Shown one piece after another: positions 61,201 through 64,000 of a stretch of 64,000 bases of DNA. Numbering within the stretch: the first letter of the stretch is position 1; each line of letters starts with the position of its first letter. Position numbers and translations under genes: made by a program. The notes under the pieces are model-generated. The model saw only the letters and a list, made by a program, of their open reading frames with translations. It searched no databases and was not told the DNA's origin. Origin of the DNA: Bimastos eiseni (taxonomy: Eukaryota > Annelida > Clitellata > Crassiclitellata > Lumbricidae); NCBI GenBank assembly GCA_959347315.1, contig OY365806.1, positions 23,450,900 through 23,514,899 of the forward strand. The letters are read 5' to 3'.

Positions 61201-63326
61201 TTATAATCAAACCATTAAAATGCTTCATTTAAGATATGGTCCAAATAATTACAATCAAACCATTAAAATGTTGGTTGATAATCCATGTACCATTTCAATC
61301 ATACAATTTGTGAACTTCTCAAACTTAGATTTTACAAAAGGTTCATTTTCTAGCCTTATAATGTCATATTGTCCAGCAACAGGTAATCTGTGATTAATTG
61401 CAGTTCCATTTCAATAATAATTGTGAGAGAGGATGCAACTCAGTTCTCAATTGCATATGTTTAATGGCCCTTTTTGTCTTAAGCTGCCAAACCATGACCA
61501 CAGCCAGAAATATTATCTTAAAGGCACGGCCGTATGAAGGCTCTTTAACTTACCTTGTTTAACTTGGTCAGATTTTCAACCTGACCACTAAGCTCAACAC
61601 TGTCAGCTTTCAACTGTTGTTTTTCCTTCTCAAATCTACAAAAGAACGGAATTGTTTCAACATCAGTTTCTTGAGGTAATTCAAACTTGATTACAGTGAA
61701 TGTGTCTGTACACCAATAACCCATTAACAAATACGGGTTAAATAAAATCACAACATGTACTGAACCATACTAATATTGGTACCTGAGGATTCTATACCAA
61801 CAGCTGCTTAATATAGCAAAGTCACACTCCAAAGTTGAATACCATTTTGGACACATGTTCAAATGGAACAGAAGAGAATTAGCATTATACTGAATCATGT
61901 TGCTAGTGTACTGACATCATACAAAAGAAACATTGCCCAACATTAATTAATTGGCTGTCACAGAAAATTAATAACAAATTATAAGCTTAAAATGCATGAA
62001 TGCTTTTGAAGCCTAAATAGAATAGACATAAAAAAACTAGTGCAATAGAAATAAATTATACTTTTACCATTGATGCATCTATGTTTCAAATTCTCAGTTT
62101 ATCATGTGAATTTCACAATTCATTTTCAAACCGAGAGAACTTTCGTTTCTCAATGGAACCGCTATTGTCAAAGTCTTCAACCATCTGCAACGCATTCTTG
62201 TTTCCTTTCTGTTGCCCTATTTGGCTTCAGTTAAAATATTTTTCAGTCTCACAGCTGTTGAACTATTTTTGACTGAGGCATGAAGCTTTACCTCATCTTA
62301 CCCCAACATTATAAAAAGTAACAAATAACCTCCACCACAGGTTCATCTGTTCCAGGCCTAGATAAGAAGTGATGGGCTGTATGTGCAGATACTACCACCC
62401 ATAAAACAAATTAGAATAAAGAAGTTAATTGTATCAGACAGTAGTCCTTGGCACAGCAGTCATCAAACTCAACACTGGCTTAAACAATAACACATAGTTA
62501 TGGTCAACAAAAGGAATGAAGATGACCTGAGCTTAGCTTTCTGCAGCTGCTCTGCCTGGTCAGTGTGTTCAGTCTGCAGCTCCTGGAACTTCTTGCGAAA
62601 GGCTGCCACCTGTGCCTCGTGCTGTATGTGAGCATCTTCTAGGTCTTGCTGCAGCTTCTGCAACTCAACGTCTCGCTTTCGATTCATTTCCACCTTGAAA
62701 ACAAAATCAATATATTACACAAATATATGACTCTTCAGTGAAAAAGAGTGAAAAATGAATCTAAGATTCATGCTCCTAAAATACATCAGACATAAAACAT
62801 AAGCAAAGTTTCCATGATAGTTGTTTCAACACTTCTTAAACATGCAGCAGAATGCAACTAATCAAAGTAAAACAGGCTGTTCGGAGTCTAACCAATTTCA
62901 ATCAAGCAGCAACTCATTAGTCATTAAATTGAATTATATTCTAATACTACTGCCTCCAACAAATAACCTATAACTTTTTATAAAGTACATTTAGCATATG
63001 GCAGATGGCTAACATGAAGTATAATTGTGCAAATTTAGAAGCTAGGTAAATATTTAGATTACTTCTTGTTACTTTGTTCCAAAGCAAGGAAATACAGTAA
63101 GAACTTTTGTTCTTTACGATTTATTCTGTAAACAAATCCAGTTTAGATCTGTTTATTCAGCGTGCATTGAGTTTAAAACGACTTATTAACAGAAAACATG
63201 GCATGTGGATAAGGTTTTGGACATCCAAATCACATTAACCTGTAGATGTGAGTTGCCACCAGCATCCTCCAGATGTTCCGTTATGATCTCCAGTTCTCTC
63301 TGCAGCTCAATTCGCTGTTTTTCAGC
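55073..63326 (-). CDS. striated-muscle-type myosin II heavy chain, distal rod (5' end outside window)
   Basis: Encodes coiled-coil tail that assembles into thick filaments. Nine exons are in consistent phase, 2412 bp or 804 codons: 63240-63326, 62527-62693, 61554-61635, 60273-60851, 58752-58962, 57851-58091, 56586-57039, 55596-56036 and 55073-55222. Continuous heptads match the myosin II tail: LEIITEHLEDAGGNS, VEMNRKRDVELQKLQQDLED, RFEKEKQQLKADS, EKRQRQFDKAVEEWK, EALRLKKKLEQDVLELEAAL, ARLTEELRQEQDRSEQLE and GGKRIMQKMEGRVRELE, ending LNKYRKLQQEMEGAIERADM. The RLKKK/ERAD end favours the muscle class over the non-muscle class. The motor, light-chain region and start lie beyond 64000. Coding continues past 55073 (donor GTAAGT). 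A 25-bp candidate, 54917-54941, reading QLDDSVVT in frame, is possible but weak. Hundreds of residues without an internal stop show the exons are intact. Confidence 0.93.
55596..56036 (-). CDS. myosin rod exon h
   Basis: 147 codons: GDLVDRLTELKGVEERSKKA, ARLTEELRQEQDRSEQLERA, continuing to KLKNYKRHVDET. Acceptor TTCTTAAG, donor GTTAGC. Confidence 0.94.
56586..57039 (-). CDS. myosin rod exon g
   Basis: NHQRALDELQLSLEAEARGR, MEALRLKKKLEQDVLELEAA, continuing to AAAKRKVEADVQALN. Acceptor TTTCATAG, donor GTGAGT. Confidence 0.95.
57505..57755 (+). mobile_element. tRNA-derived SINE, copy 3
   Basis: Shares TAGATGTANAACAT and the core GTTAAATTCAACTCCTGTAA with copies 1 and 2, ending in AATTATTATTATTATG. 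It lies in the myosin intron between exons f and g, antisense to the gene. Confidence 0.7.
57851..58091 (-). CDS. myosin rod exon f
   Basis: EIQDLTDQLAESSRRVVEME, then ISGIKSEHERRLVEKEEELE. Acceptor TTTCAG, donor GTATGT, ends phase 2. Confidence 0.94.
58752..58962 (-). CDS. myosin rod exon e
   Basis: EKRQRQFDKAVEEWKIRLTE, LQAELEKSQKETRL, ETLKKENKRLT. The KQRNFDKVLAEWK block is diagnostic of myosin II. Acceptor TCACAG, donor GTCAGA. Confidence 0.95.
59200..59395 (+). mobile_element. decayed LINE 3' end in a myosin intron
   Basis: The plus strand reads GSKKPREATKTWMDNVREDP then MARDRTIWRRFVEASSS and a stop. This is the GRPKKRW...AQDRARWR...EASS pattern of LINE C-termini. It is a different family from the CR1-like copies. 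Confidence 0.75.
59750..60046. mobile_element. hAT-type MITE with target duplication
   Basis: Left end CAGTGGTTCCCAACCTTTTT and right end AGATTGGGAATTGCTG are near inverse repeats. The flanking octamers ACCTAAAT (59742-59749) and ATCTAAAT (60047-60054) match at 7 of 8. GGGCCAC and GTGGCC-like subterminal motifs follow. It is 297 bp, AT-rich inside, with no ORF. Confidence 0.88.
60273..60851 (-). CDS. myosin rod exon d
   Basis: 193 codons of uninterrupted coiled coil, including VNDFVAQRNKVQTVNSELV and KANVEDEAQLRTKLANEHKN. Donor GTAAGC. Confidence 0.95.
61554..61635 (-). CDS. myosin rod exon c
   Basis: FEKEKQQLKADSVELSGQVE then NLTKLNK, 27 codons. Acceptor TTTTGTAG, donor GTAAGT. Confidence 0.92.
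62527..62693 (-). CDS. myosin rod exon b
   Basis: VEMNRKRDVELQKLQQDLED, then HEAQVAAFRKKFQELQTEH. Acceptor TTTTCAAG, donor GTCATC, ends phase 2. Confidence 0.92.
63240..63326 (-). CDS. myosin rod exon a
   Basis: AEKQRIELQRELEIITEHLE then DAGGNSHLQ, the family SERLEEAGG segment. 29 codons, phase 0. Acceptor TATTTAG, donor GTTAAT. Confidence 0.93.
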
Positions 63327-63619
63327 CTAAATAGAACAGACATAAAAAACCAGTGCAAGAGAACAACATTAAACTCAATCGACACAAAGATTTATGAACT
63401 TGCTGAACCCCTTTTAAGGCTTTCATGGCCTGTGACTTCAATGACTTTCTACACCCATAGTAAGTAAGTAAGTATTTTCTTTGATATAAACGCCTGCAAT
63501 TGCACAGCATGTACACACAAACAATTAACATGCAAGGTACACATAATAAAAGCTTAGTAGTAGAAAAGTTCAATTAATGACAGGACATGAGTCACATCGC
63601 ATATCATATATGTGAGCTA

Positions 63620-64000
63620 TTCATACTTTTATAATAAAACCACAACATGTAAAGTCATCCGCGCGAGGAATGATCCTATTATGAACACGTTGGCGCAGAT
63701 AGGGAGTTGAGGTATTGATCGTTGGAAGCAAAACTTCTAGTATGTGGTAGAAATTTGCTATAATAGATGTGAAGAGGGAATCATCAGAACGATCACAAAG
63801 ATCATCAAATGAGGGCTGATCAGAAGGGAGCATCCCATTTCATAACAATTTACGCAAAACAGCATTTAGTCGAGTGTGATGGGCAGCATTAGTAAAACCG
63901 TACCAAGCAGGGGATGCATATAGTAGACGGGCCAGTGTGGTTGCCCGTACAACATAATAGAAGTACACCCCAGAGAGACCATGAGGACTCTAAATGCATG
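63620..64000 (-). mobile_element. LINE pol C-terminus fragment, runs off the right edge
   Basis: The minus strand gives VVRATTLARLLYASPAWYGF, then after a stop LPSDQPSFDDLCDRSDDSLF and PYLRQRVHNRIIPRADD, the pattern of a LINE polyprotein C-terminus. In-frame stops show decay. It sits in the myosin intron upstream of exon a, in the same orientation. Confidence 0.8.

Overview
The window is nuclear DNA from an intron-rich, AT-rich animal, most likely a marine invertebrate. The evidence is one intronless rhodopsin-type GPCR plus three genes broken into short coding blocks by introns with ordinary animal splice signals. It also holds tRNA-derived SINEs, 3' ends of several non-LTR retrotransposon families, short inverted-repeat elements and long tetranucleotide arrays. 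The phylum cannot be fixed from this sequence alone.

Layout. 1-5.1 kb: foldback repeats, a minisatellite, a complete 492-residue GPCR on + (2649-4127) and a decayed LINE 3' end. 5.1-23 kb: a gene desert of repeats. It contains a perfect 25-bp inverted terminal repeat pair (9284-9308 / 16349-16373) that splits a tRNA-like SINE, a TIR element with an internal tRNA-like segment, an ATGT array, a solo-LTR candidate (16629-17032) and a roughly 3.2-kb noncoding mosaic of diverged repeats (about 17.03-20.25 kb) that I cannot assign to any known family. 23.1-33.1 kb (-): the mitochondria-eating protein gene (SPATA18/MIEAP), ten exons with consistent phases. 36.8-48.0 kb (-): the vitamin K-dependent gamma-glutamyl carboxylase gene (GGCX), fifteen exons giving a complete 722-residue protein, with two introns that appear to be GC-AG. 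50.0-51.6 kb: a 1.5-kb (CCAT)n array. 55.0-63.3 kb (-): nine exons of the distal rod of a striated-muscle-type myosin II heavy chain. Its head lies beyond the right edge, and its introns carry a SINE, a hAT-type MITE and LINE fragments.

The genes show no functional linkage: a receptor, a mitochondrial quality-control protein, an ER carboxylase and a cytoskeletal motor. The three multi-exon genes share one strand, and the GPCR is on the other. All splice models come from reading the sequence, matching protein families from memory and checking phase arithmetic. No alignment or search was run.
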